Source of the DNA: Nitrososphaerota archaeon
Lineage (GTDB): Archaea > Thermoproteota > Nitrososphaeria > Conexivisphaerales > Conexivisphaeraceae
Reading direction: 5' to 3'
NCBI GenBank assembly: GCA_015522695.1
Contig: WALT01000013.1
Span: 1 to 32,170, forward strand
DNA: 32,170 nt
This document shows, in pieces, positions 14,481-21,622 of the stretch (its first letter is position 1; each line of letters begins with the position of its first letter). The position numbers were made by a program, and so were the translations under genes. Under the pieces are notes generated by a model. That model saw only the letters and a program-made list of their open reading frames with translations, was not told the DNA's origin and did not search any database.

Positions 14481-15805
14481 ACGAGCTGAAAGACGGTCTG
14501 CGGTCGACGATCAACAAGATGTTGAAGAGGAGCATAGTCGATGAGAGGGCGATAAAGGAATTCGTACATGACGTACAAAGGACGTTTCTACGATCTGACG
14601 TCAGCGTGAAGTTGGTCCTTGAGCTCTCAAGGCGGTTGGAGAGGGAACTTAAGGAGAGGAAACCCCCGGCCGGTATCTCGCTAAAGGAACACGCCATTTA
14701 CCTTCTTTACGAGGAGATCATCAAGATATTGGGAAAGGAGGAGGCAAATCCACCCAGGCCAGGTAGAGGACAAAAACTGAAGATATTGCTCATCGGCCTA
14801 CAGGGTTCTGGAAAGACCACGGCGGCGGCGAAGTTGGCATCGTACTATAAACGACTGGGTTATAGGTCGATATTGATAGCTGCCGATACTTATAGGCCTG
14901 GGGCTTACGATCAATTAAGGCAGCTAGCTGAAGGGATCGACATCCCTGTGTTGGGTGGACGGAGGGGGGAGGACGCCGTGAAAGTGGTCGAACGCTCCCT
15001 CGAAGATTCTGGGGCGAGGGGTGTGGATGTGGTCATAATAGACACGGCGGGGCGACATAAGGAGGAGCACGCCCTCATGGAGGAGATGAAGGAGATAGCG
15101 GCCGTTTCCCGACCGGATTTCGTGTTCCTAGTCTTGGATGCGACGATGGGGCAGCAGGCGGAAAGACAGGTGCGTGCGTTCCATGAAGCGACCCCCATAG
15201 GCGGAATAATAGTGACAAAGCTCGATAGTACAGCGAAAGGAGGGGGGGCGTTGACGGCGGCAGCGGCTACCGGTGCCAAGATATACTTCGCATCCTACGG
15301 TGAGAAACGGGAGGAGTTCGAGGCGTTCTCACCGCAACGGTTCGCCAGCCGATTGCTCGGGCTAGGTGATCTAAAAACCCTGATAGAGAATATAGAGAGA
15401 GCGCGCATAGAGGAGTCTGAGCTGACGAAGAGGATAACCAGGGGGCGATTCACGCTCGAGGATTTCATAAATCAGCTCGAAGGCATCAGGAAGATGGGAC
15501 CGCTATCCAGGCTCCTCGAGCTGTTACCGGGTGGATTGGGGTTGAAGATACCGGAGGAAGCACTAGATTCAGCGGAGGAGAAGTTGACGAAGTGGAAAGC
15601 GATACTACAGTCCATGACCGATGAGGAGAGGGTCGACCCCGATGTCCTCAATTCCTCGAGGGTGAAGAGGATCGCGAAGGGGGCTGGAGCAGATGAAAGG
15701 GAGATAAGGGACATGGTGAAAGCGTACAGGCAAGCTAGGAAGCTCGCAAGGACGTTACAGAAGTCCAGGCTCAGGAAGACTGGCGCCATCGGAATTGGAT
15801 CATGA
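14474..15805 (+). CDS. srp54: Signal recognition particle GTPase SRP54 (Ffh)
   Basis: Binds signal peptides and 7S RNA and delivers ribosomes to the membrane. It has 443 residues: an N-domain helical bundle (1-85), a G-domain with P-loop GLQGSGKTT (108-116), DTYRPGA, DTAGR (190-194) and TKLD (248-251) followed by the STAKGGGAL closing loop, then an M-domain. In the M-domain, GRFTLEDFINQLEGIRKMGPLSRLLELLPG is typical, but only about four methionines occur. The G-domain segment that usually reads GxGE(K) is SYGEKREEFEAF here, a mild variant. It is translationally coupled to dph6 (7-nt overlap) and pus10 (4-nt overlap). Confidence 0.97.
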   Translation: MLNELKDGLRSTINKMLKRSIVDERAIKEFVHDVQRTFLRSDVSVKLVLELSRRLERELKERKPPAGISLKEHAIYLLYEEIIKILGKEEANPPRPGRGQKLKILLIGLQGSGKTTAAAKLASYYKRLGYRSILIAADTYRPGAYDQLRQLAEGIDIPVLGGRRGEDAVKVVERSLEDSGARGVDVVIIDTAGRHKEEHALMEEMKEIAAVSRPDFVFLVLDATMGQQAERQVRAFHEATPIGGIIVTKLDSTAKGGGALTAAAATGAKIYFASYGEKREEFEAFSPQRFASRLLGLGDLKTLIENIERARIEESELTKRITRGRFTLEDFINQLEGIRKMGPLSRLLELLPGGLGLKIPEEALDSAEEKLTKWKAILQSMTDEERVDPDVLNSSRVKRIAKGAGADEREIRDMVKAYRQARKLARTLQKSRLRKTGAIGIGS

Positions 15806-16995
15806 TGTGGAAGGACGGGAGGATGGATGAAATAGCTACGAAGCTGAGGGACTACAAGATATGCACAGCATGTTTGGGCAGGCTTTTCGACGATGATCCA
15901 GCAACGGTTTTGGAGACCGGAAACGAGGTTAAGGCGAAACTGGGACTTGAGACGAGCGAAGACTCCTGCGATCTATGCGGGGGTTTCCTGCTCAACATGG
16001 GTAAGCTCGTCGAAAACGCATTTTCGGCGCTCGAAGGGTTCGAGTTCGATAACTTCCACTTGGGATTCCAGATCCCCAGGGATATCATCGAGCTTGAGGA
16101 TGAAATCAGATCTGAACTAAAACTTTCTTCAGGGTTATCTTTAAAAAAATACGCCAGTGCGATATTGACGAAGGAAATAGCGGAGAGGACGGGCAAGGCC
16201 CCAGATAATTCCTCACCGGATGTATTGATCCTGTTCTCGATCGACGGTAGCGTCAAGGTCGATCCCCTTCCGATATTTGTAGAAGGTCGATATGTTAAAC
16301 ATGAAGGGATGATGTCGGCGTTGACGGCCGCCTGGCGTCCCATCGCTACAGTACACAGCGACGGCGTGCAAAGCGTAGAGCAGATGGTGGGCATGGCGCT
16401 TAAGGAGATATTCGATGCCACGGGGATCGTCATCTCCTGGACGGGGACTGATGATGTGGGGGTGACCGTGGACGGTAAAGGGAGGGTATTCTATGCAAAG
16501 ATAATTGGGGCTAGACGGCGTAAAACATGGGTCATCCGATCCGTGAATAGACGTTGGAGCTCGGTGAACCTACCCCTGATCGACATCGTGCACAGGTCGG
16601 ATGTGAAAGTGGGCCTGGCCGAGAGATATTATGATGTCGTCGAAGTCGAGGCTGAACTTGATGATGGAATGGGCCAGAATGATGTGAGGATTTTGGAGGA
16701 ATCCCTGAAGGATGTGATGATAAGGCTGCGCAAGGTAGAGGGGGATACCGTGAGGGATCGCGTTAGAAGGGTGGCCGGTTTCAGGGTCATTGCCCAATCC
16801 GGATCCACGATCGCCGCAAGGCTGTGCGCAGAACATGGTTTCGATCTCAGGAAGCTTTTCTCGTGTGAGGATGTGGAGCGCTATTCACGTGAGAGGGCGG
16901 ATCCGTCGCTTAAAACGATGATCGCTAGAACGTGTAGAAAATTGAGGTATAGGGTGTTGGATGTGCTGGATGAATGCGACAGCAGTTTCGTTTAA
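15802..16995 (+). CDS. pus10: Pus10-family tRNA pseudouridine synthase, divergent active site
   Basis: Archaeal Pus10 makes pseudouridine 54 and 55 in the tRNA T-loop. The N-terminal zinc module is intact: CTACLGRLF (Cys21/24) and CDLCGGF (Cys56/59), then a THUMP-like region and the catalytic half with VEGRYVKHEG, SVEQM and DIVHRSDVKVGLAERYYDV, all in family order. The core motif, normally G-R-E-D-V-D-V-R, is G-T-D-D-V-G-V-T (215-222): the catalytic Asp218 is retained, but the two arginines are lost. The RGIPQTxW segment and the late GTYIKEFVHGDxGRT motif are also unrecognisable (SGSTIAARLCAEHGFDLRKLF). At 397 residues the length is normal. Whether it is still an active synthase is open. It overlaps srp54 by 4 nt. 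Confidence 0.82.
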   Translation: MMWKDGRMDEIATKLRDYKICTACLGRLFDDDPATVLETGNEVKAKLGLETSEDSCDLCGGFLLNMGKLVENAFSALEGFEFDNFHLGFQIPRDIIELEDEIRSELKLSSGLSLKKYASAILTKEIAERTGKAPDNSSPDVLILFSIDGSVKVDPLPIFVEGRYVKHEGMMSALTAAWRPIATVHSDGVQSVEQMVGMALKEIFDATGIVISWTGTDDVGVTVDGKGRVFYAKIIGARRRKTWVIRSVNRRWSSVNLPLIDIVHRSDVKVGLAERYYDVVEVEAELDDGMGQNDVRILEESLKDVMIRLRKVEGDTVRDRVRRVAGFRVIAQSGSTIAARLCAEHGFDLRKLFSCEDVERYSRERADPSLKTMIARTCRKLRYRVLDVLDECDSSFV

Positions 16996-16999
16996 ATAC
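16990..16999 (+). promoter_or_regulatory. TATA box of eL21 (within the pus10 3' end)
   Basis: GTTTAAATAC is centred 27 nt upstream of the TTG at 17022. It is the best evidence for a leaderless TTG-initiated eL21 and for a new transcript starting inside the operon. Confidence 0.6.
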
Positions 17000-17021
17000 C
17001 ATCCATGTGAGGGCCTTAATA

Positions 17022-17303
17022 TTGCCCAAGTATAAAGGGTATAGAAGGAAGGCACGGAAGATGTTGACGTTAGAAAGGCCCAGGGGGCTCTCCAGGCTTC
17101 TGGAGGACTATAAGCCCGGGGATCGTGTAGTGGTGGATATAGATCCATCACAACATAAGGGCATGCCTCACCATCGCTTTCAGGGACGAGTAGGCATCGT
17201 CAAAGAAGTACGTCGTCGTTCGCTGGTCATCGATATCAAGGTCGGTAGGACCAAGACCAAGACCTTAATGGCGAGGTTGGAGCACATCAAGCCGATCGGG
17301 TGA
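17022..17303 (+). CDS. rpl21e: Ribosomal protein eL21 (L21e)
   Basis: A large-subunit protein of 93 residues. The start KYKGYRRKARKMLTLERPRG matches the conserved basic N-terminus of the family. It is followed by an SH3-like barrel (YKPGDRVVVDIDPSQHKGMPHHRFQGRVGIVKEVRRRSLVIDIKVG). The start is TTG at 17022: it gives the family N-terminus and lies 27 nt after a TATA box. An upstream ATG at 16974, inside pus10, would add 16 unrelated residues. It is followed by rpoF with a 4-nt overlap if rpoF uses GTG, the order seen in many archaea. Confidence 0.93.
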   Translation: MPKYKGYRRKARKMLTLERPRGLSRLLEDYKPGDRVVVDIDPSQHKGMPHHRFQGRVGIVKEVRRRSLVIDIKVGRTKTKTLMARLEHIKPIG

Positions 17304-17311
17304 GGATAGCG

Positions 17312-17662
17312 ATGTTTAAGGTTGTGAGCCGAAAGCCGATTTCCATCCATGAGGCCAAAGAACTCCTCGAGAAGACGATAGGGGAAGAGGAGGAGCAGGA
17401 TCAATTGTTCATGCGGACTCTGGATTATCTCAACAAGTTCGCCAAGATAGATGGATCCATGGCTAGACGGGTGATCGAGAGGCTTATAATCGAGGTGGGT
17501 TTAACGGAGGAAGAGGCTGTGGAGTTGGTCAACATACTCCCCAAGACCGTCGAGGAAACGAGGACGTTGACGATAGGTTGGCGTAAGTTGCTCACGACGG
17601 ATCAAGTACAGCAGATACTTGACATAATGGAGACGGAAACCGGTGAGGTAAAGTCTAAATAA
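17312..17662 (+). CDS. rpoF: RNA polymerase subunit Rpo4 (RpoF)
   Basis: The Rpb4-like stalk subunit that pairs with Rpo7 and helps open the promoter. The start FKVVSRKPISIHEAKELLEK is typical, followed by the HRDC-like helical region (QLFMRTLDYLNKFAKIDGSMARRVIERLIIEVGLTEEEAVELVNILPKTVEETRTL) and the QVQQILDIME end. It has 116 residues, normal for the family. ATG 17312 is preferred because GGTGAGG lies 6-7 nt upstream; a GTG at 17300 overlapping the eL21 stop is the alternative. It sits in the conserved eL21-rpoF-DUF655 cluster. Confidence 0.92.
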   Translation: MFKVVSRKPISIHEAKELLEKTIGEEEEQDQLFMRTLDYLNKFAKIDGSMARRVIERLIIEVGLTEEEAVELVNILPKTVEETRTLTIGWRKLLTTDQVQQILDIMETETGEVKSK

Positions 17663-17765
17663 GACCACCCGTTTAAGAAATCCGTGGCAACTCACGGATC
17701 GTCGATCAACAGGGCGTGCGTCGAGATCGATCTTCTAGTATCATAGACGAGGAGAGGAATATCCC

Positions 17766-18344
17766 ATGCAATCGGCAAGGTTCCCACGACAGCATGCCAA
17801 AAAATACGAAGAGCAGGCGTACATACTGGATTTTCAGATAAAGGCCAGGTCCAGAACCGTGAAGGGCCGGGAAGGCATCATCATCCAATCCCTCGGGGAT
17901 GAGTACTTCACTCTGCTCGAACTGCTTGGTCTGGATAACGTCGTGTACACGATCGGCGAGAAACTATACATAGGTAAGAACTTCAGGGATAAGGTCTTAA
18001 GCGTCCTCGGCCGCTTGGCATACACCGATCTAACACCAGCTGCAAAAGGCGAGCTTCCTAACGTAATTGAAAGGATAGTAACAGAAAAGGAGAAGAAATT
18101 TGTAGAATATTTCAATAGACTACAACCGATAACACCTCGTATGCACGCCTTAGAGCTCATCCCCGGAATAGGAAAGGCCGTGCTCAAGAAAATCCTCGAG
18201 GAAAGGGAGAGAAGACGATTCGAATCATTTAAGGATATAGAAGAAAGGGTGGGTCTTAAGAACCCGGAGAAACAGGTGGCGAAGCGTGTTCTAGAGGAGC
18301 TAAAGGGCGAAACACAGACGTATATATTTGTCAAAAGACAATGA
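17766..18344 (+). CDS. DUF655 helix-hairpin-helix protein
   Basis: A conserved archaeal protein of unknown exact role, 192 residues. The N-terminal half is an OB-like β-barrel (AYILDFQIKARSRTVKGREGIIIQSLGDEYFTLLEL). The C-terminal half holds a helix-hairpin-helix DNA/RNA-binding motif (MHALELIPGIGKAVLKKILEERERRRFESFKDIEERVG). In most archaea this gene sits between rpoF and the rRNA dimethylase ksgA, as it does here except that ksgA is missing. A part in rRNA or tRNA processing is inference from that neighbourhood. Confidence 0.9.
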   Translation: MQSARFPRQHAKKYEEQAYILDFQIKARSRTVKGREGIIIQSLGDEYFTLLELLGLDNVVYTIGEKLYIGKNFRDKVLSVLGRLAYTDLTPAAKGELPNVIERIVTEKEKKFVEYFNRLQPITPRMHALELIPGIGKAVLKKILEERERRRFESFKDIEERVGLKNPEKQVAKRVLEELKGETQTYIFVKRQ

Positions 18345-18365
18345 AAGCCCATCGGCGAGCTTGGA

Positions 18366-18647
18366 ATGAGGAAAATATCGGATCCATGGCGTTTGATCAT
18401 GATGATGAAGGTCGACGTCCCATGGAGGCTGACACCTTCCATCGGATCCATGGTGAAATCCCGCACGGTTCCGCCTGAACTCGGGGTTCCACCAGCGGAC
18501 AAGGAGATCGAGCGGTCCATCTTCCACCTGAAGGGAACCCAGCCACGGTGGATGGGGAGGCGTCCTGTGGGTTGGGATCTCAAGATCGGTGGATTGAAGC
18601 TGGATATCGAGGAGGTCATCGATGTTGTCGCGGCCCTATATTCCTGA
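18366..18647 (+). CDS. Hypothetical protein in the ksgA position
   Basis: I do not recognise this 93-residue protein. It is soluble, with a hydrophobic-basic start (RKISDPWRLIMMMKVDVPWRL), a proline-rich middle (SRTVPPELGVPPADKEIERSIFHLKGTQPRWMGRRPVGWDL) and a helical end (KLDIEEVIDVVAALYS). It lies 21 nt after DUF655 and overlaps the mtq2 start by 26 nt, which supports real translation and coupling. Many archaea have ksgA (16S rRNA dimethyladenosine transferase) at this place. The protein has no SAM-binding motif and is far too short to be KsgA. Confidence 0.55.
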   Translation: MRKISDPWRLIMMMKVDVPWRLTPSIGSMVKSRTVPPELGVPPADKEIERSIFHLKGTQPRWMGRRPVGWDLKIGGLKLDIEEVIDVVAALYS

Positions 18648-19230
18648 TGAAGACTCCCTGTTACTCCTCGAGTGTGTGGGGAAAGATATTATATCATTAC
18701 CGGACAATAAAAAAGAAATCAGCGTTCTAGAAGTGGCATGTGGTATAGGATTTATATCATCGAATCTAATTTCAATGGGGTCGATAGCACGTCACAGGAT
18801 AGCGAGGCTCGTCTGCAGCGACATAAGCATGGAAGCGGTGAAGGAGGCGAGCGAGAGGTTGGCGGGATCGAGCGTCACAGAGGTCCTCGTTGGCGATCTC
18901 GCAGAACACTTCCGGGATGGGGCGTTCGACATCGTACTCTTCAATCCACCATACCTTCCGATCGGAGAGGATGATCTCTCGATAGCGGAAGATAGAACGA
19001 TCTTCGGGCGTGAAAGGGGATCCGAGGTTACGCTCAGCATGTTGAGGTCATCGCTGCCGACGCTGAAACCCTATGGACACGTGTTGTTCATGACCAGCTC
19101 GTTGACGGTGGACGCTGTGCTGGACGAGATCTCCACGATATCTGGGCTAAAACTGTATGGAGCGGTATGTGAAAAGAGGCTCTTCTTCGAAACTTTGTAC
19201 GTGATCAAGGCCGTTAAACTCAACCTCTGA
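18622..19230 (+). CDS. Release-factor glutamine methyltransferase (HemK2/Mtq2-type)
   Basis: A class I SAM methyltransferase of 202 residues. Motif I is VLEVACGIGF (35-44), the acidic strand is LVCSDIS, and the catalytic NPPY is at 108-111 (LFNPPYLP), which methylates the amide of glutamine. The archaeal/eukaryotic family works with a Trm112 partner and modifies the GGQ loop of the release factor. The aRF1 of this window has an intact GGQ (Gln184), so it is the expected substrate. The start RPYIPDEDSLLLLE is the usual Y-x-P-x-E-D-S/T N-terminus. It ends convergently with the DRG-like gene (11-nt overlap). Confidence 0.88.
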   Translation: MLSRPYIPDEDSLLLLECVGKDIISLPDNKKEISVLEVACGIGFISSNLISMGSIARHRIARLVCSDISMEAVKEASERLAGSSVTEVLVGDLAEHFRDGAFDIVLFNPPYLPIGEDDLSIAEDRTIFGRERGSEVTLSMLRSSLPTLKPYGHVLFMTSSLTVDAVLDEISTISGLKLYGAVCEKRLFFETLYVIKAVKLNL

Positions 19231-20287
19231 TCTCCACGATATCCCCATCCTCGACCACGAAATCTAGACCTACACGGAGTACATGACCTCCACGCCAGAT
19301 CCTCGCAAATCTAAAGGTTTCCAACAACTCCCTGTGCACGTTCTCCGCCACATCCCTGACGGTAGAACCGTGAACCAATAACAATGGAGGCCTCTGCACA
19401 TCCTTGCCAGGCGGTTTCGTGTAAATTCTGGTCAACCCCAGGATCCGCAAGACCACATGGCCGAGATCGTCTAGGCGATCTGATCGTATAGATGGTAGCT
19501 CCGTGCTTAAACGGTCCCCCTTCGATGACACGACTATACATCTCTTAACCTTCTTGCCGAGTAGAGTGGCCTCTAAATCCTCCAGCTTCGACTCACCTCT
19601 GAGCCTGACCATGGCATTTCGAACCCCGAGGCTCCTGAGATAATCCCTGACTTCCTCATGTGAGACGTTACTGGAGGTCCCGGTGACTATTATCCCGCCA
19701 TTGGAGGTAACCTTGACATCGACACCTATGTCCTTGCTGGACAAGATCACTCCAAGCTCCCCCAGTCGTTCGATTGTGGATTCCAGCTCCGCCCTGGATG
19801 AGGCGGCGAGCAACAGGATGTCGGAGTTGATGATGACGCCAGATACACGGTTCAAAAGCCATCTTCCGATCACGTCGTCTATCGGTGCCCATATGATTTG
19901 GAGATGGATATCGGCTGAATCGAATATGCCGACGATCGGGGTTTCATAGAGCCTATAAACTTCGGGTTTGAGTCCGGTGAGCTTTGAGAAGAGCGCCATC
20001 GATCTCTCCAGCGGTCCTACTACGCTCAACTGTGGGAACTCGGGTTTCTTGACGGTCCATCCTATACCGCCGCTTCCCCTTTTCTTCGCTTTCCTCTCCT
20101 GTTCCTCTAAAAGGGATTCCAGGTTCGATATCTGTCTTCTCAAGCTCACGACCAAATTAGCTGTACCCTTATGCTTAGGCAATTTGGAATACATCTGTCT
20201 GAGGAGCTCCAACTTCATCCTGGGATTCTTCGTGACTATGGCACGAGACCATAAGGCCTTGACCTCCTCGGGCAGGTTCGTGACCAT
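19220..20287 (-). CDS. DRG/Obg-family protein with degenerate GTPase domain and intact TGS domain
   Basis: A 355-residue protein with the domain plan of archaeal DRG GTPases. It has an N-terminal helical segment (NLPEEVKALWSRAIVTKNPRMKLELLRQMYSKLPKHKGT…LESLLEEQERKAKK), a G-domain region, and a C-terminal TGS domain (286-355, IYTKPPGKDVQRPPLLLVHGSTVRDVAENVHREL…VGLDFVVEDGDIVEIRG). The GTPase motifs are lost. The P-loop, normally G-P-P-N-V-G-K-S, reads G-P-L-E-R-S-M-A (91-98). The D-x-P-G-type G3 is WAPID (133-137) and the N-K-x-D is SSKGD (254-258). It should not bind GTP in the usual way. The conserved flanks and TGS suggest a retained ribosome- or partner-binding role, which is inference. It is divergent from trmJ. 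Confidence 0.88.
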   Translation of the reverse strand: MVTNLPEEVKALWSRAIVTKNPRMKLELLRQMYSKLPKHKGTANLVVSLRRQISNLESLLEEQERKAKKRGSGGIGWTVKKPEFPQLSVVGPLERSMALFSKLTGLKPEVYRLYETPIVGIFDSADIHLQIIWAPIDDVIGRWLLNRVSGVIINSDILLLAASSRAELESTIERLGELGVILSSKDIGVDVKVTSNGGIIVTGTSSNVSHEEVRDYLRSLGVRNAMVRLRGESKLEDLEATLLGKKVKRCIVVSSKGDRLSTELPSIRSDRLDDLGHVVLRILGLTRIYTKPPGKDVQRPPLLLVHGSTVRDVAENVHRELLETFRFARIWRGGHVLRVGLDFVVEDGDIVEIRG

Positions 20288-20354
20288 GATGATGTGGATA
20301 TCGAGGGGGCGGAACTCTTTAAAACATAGCCCTAGAAGTCATCGTCAGAAATAG

Positions 20355-21086
20355 ATGACGAGCCATGATGAGACTTATAGAAGATGGACGGTCGCCTTTG
20401 TTGAACCACGGTTCAGCATGAACGTTGGCTATGTCGCACGCGTCATGGCGAACTTCGGCCTCAGAGATCTCGTGATAGTCACGGGCAGTAAACGTCTTAA
20501 ACCGATGGCTAAAACTGCCATCAAATATTCCTCCCATGGTCACTTGATACTCGAGTCCAGTCGCGTGCTCAAGACGCTTGAGGAACTTCGAAGGGAGAAG
20601 GGTGTGCTGGCAGCTACAACGGCTCAGGTAGCTAGGAGACCTTCCAAGATCGAAAGGAAGGCCTTATCGCCTGAGGAATTCGCGGAGATAACCCTCAGCA
20701 GAAGTGACGTTGCATTGGTGCTCGGTCGGGATACAACTGGACTGACGAACGAGGAACTTGCAATGTGTGACGTCGTAGTCCATGTACAGACCTGGAGCGA
20801 CTATCCCACCCTGAACATCTCGCATGCATTGGCGATAATACTATATGTAGTCGCCAACAGAGCACGCTCAAGTGGAAGACGTCTACGACATTGGGAACCC
20901 CCGAGGCCGGAGGAGATAAAGGCGCTTGAGGGGTGGGTTCTGAAAGCTACAAGTAAACTCGGATATGATGGCCAGAGGACGCGCAAGGTCCTCCTGTCCA
21001 TCAGAAGGCTGGTCACGACCTCGATGGCCTCGCGCCAGGAGGTGAGGGTTCTCTTGGGCCTTATAAGACAACTTGTCGTACGCTAG
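20355..21086 (+). CDS. tRNA 2'-O-methyltransferase TrmJ-type (SPOUT family)
   Basis: A SPOUT methyltransferase of 243 residues, probably acting on nucleotide 32 of tRNAs. Motif 1 is VEPRFSMNVGYVARVMANFG, motif 2 ALVLGRDTTGLTNEELAMCD, and motif 3 YPTLNISHALAIILY, which form the SAM-binding trefoil knot. The Asn-rich N-terminal stretch with Arg (FSMNVGYVAR) is the catalytic signature. The C-terminal ~85 residues are a helical extension seen in TrmJ homologues. A TATA-like CTCTTTAAAA lies about 33 nt before the start. It is followed 17-38 nt later by the uL16 gene. Confidence 0.87.
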   Translation: MTSHDETYRRWTVAFVEPRFSMNVGYVARVMANFGLRDLVIVTGSKRLKPMAKTAIKYSSHGHLILESSRVLKTLEELRREKGVLAATTAQVARRPSKIERKALSPEEFAEITLSRSDVALVLGRDTTGLTNEELAMCDVVVHVQTWSDYPTLNISHALAIILYVVANRARSSGRRLRHWEPPRPEEIKALEGWVLKATSKLGYDGQRTRKVLLSIRRLVTTSMASRQEVRVLLGLIRQLVVR

Positions 21087-21096
21087 GCTTAAATAC
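21087..21096 (+). promoter_or_regulatory. TATA box of uL16
   Basis: GCTTAAATAC is centred about 33 nt before ATG 21125 but only 12 nt before ATG 21104. The downstream ATG is therefore the likelier start. Confidence 0.5.
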
Positions 21097-21124
21097 ACCT
21101 TTCATGGCTCTAGCCTTCGGGCCG

Positions 21125-21622
21125 ATGAAGGGAGGCAACTATAGACAGACCAAGGGCATGCCATACGCGAGGAGGGAGTACATACACGGCGCGCCACAAC
21201 CGAAAATAGCCAAATACAACATGGGAAATCCGAAGGGCGAATTTGAATACAAATTCAAGCTCGTGGCATCAGAGCGAGGTCAGGTCAGACACAACGCCCT
21301 GGAGGCTGTGCGGCTGGCGGCGAACAAGACGATACAGGAGGTCGGGGAGAAGAACTACTATCTCGTGATCAAGGTATATCCACACGTCGTACTCAGGGAG
21401 AACAAGATGTTGGCCACGGCGGGTGCGGATAGGCTCCAAGAAGGCATGAGGAGGGCGTTCGGCAAGCCCGTAGGGCTGGCGGCCAGGGTATCGCCGGGTA
21501 CCGTGATAATCGAGCTGAGCACAAGGGCTTCGGATGTCGACCTCGCTAAGAGGGCCTTGAGGATAGCGTCCAGTAAACTACCGATAAGGACTAAAGTCGA
21601 GATGTCCTCCCTCAAGAAGTGA
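21125..21622 (+). CDS. rpl10e: Ribosomal protein uL16 (L10e)
   Basis: A large-subunit protein of 165 residues. The start KGGNYRQTKGMPYARREYIHGAPQPKIAKYNMGNP corresponds to the family's YRxxKxxPYtRkEYI…GxP. It continues with ALEAVRLAANKTIQEVG, YPHVVLRENKMLATAGADRLQEGMRRAFGKPVG and the RVSPGT loop. The ATG at 21125 gives the normal N-terminal length and sits properly behind the TATA box; the ATG at 21104 would add seven residues. Its stop overlaps the GTG start of dph2. Confidence 0.92.
   Translation: MKGGNYRQTKGMPYARREYIHGAPQPKIAKYNMGNPKGEFEYKFKLVASERGQVRHNALEAVRLAANKTIQEVGEKNYYLVIKVYPHVVLRENKMLATAGADRLQEGMRRAFGKPVGLAARVSPGTVIIELSTRASDVDLAKRALRIASSKLPIRTKVEMSSLKK

Noticed and set aside
17834-18619. 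A 261-residue minus-strand frame
   Set aside because: It is antisense to DUF655 and orf93, Ser-rich and without motifs. The plus-strand DUF655 protein is clearly real.
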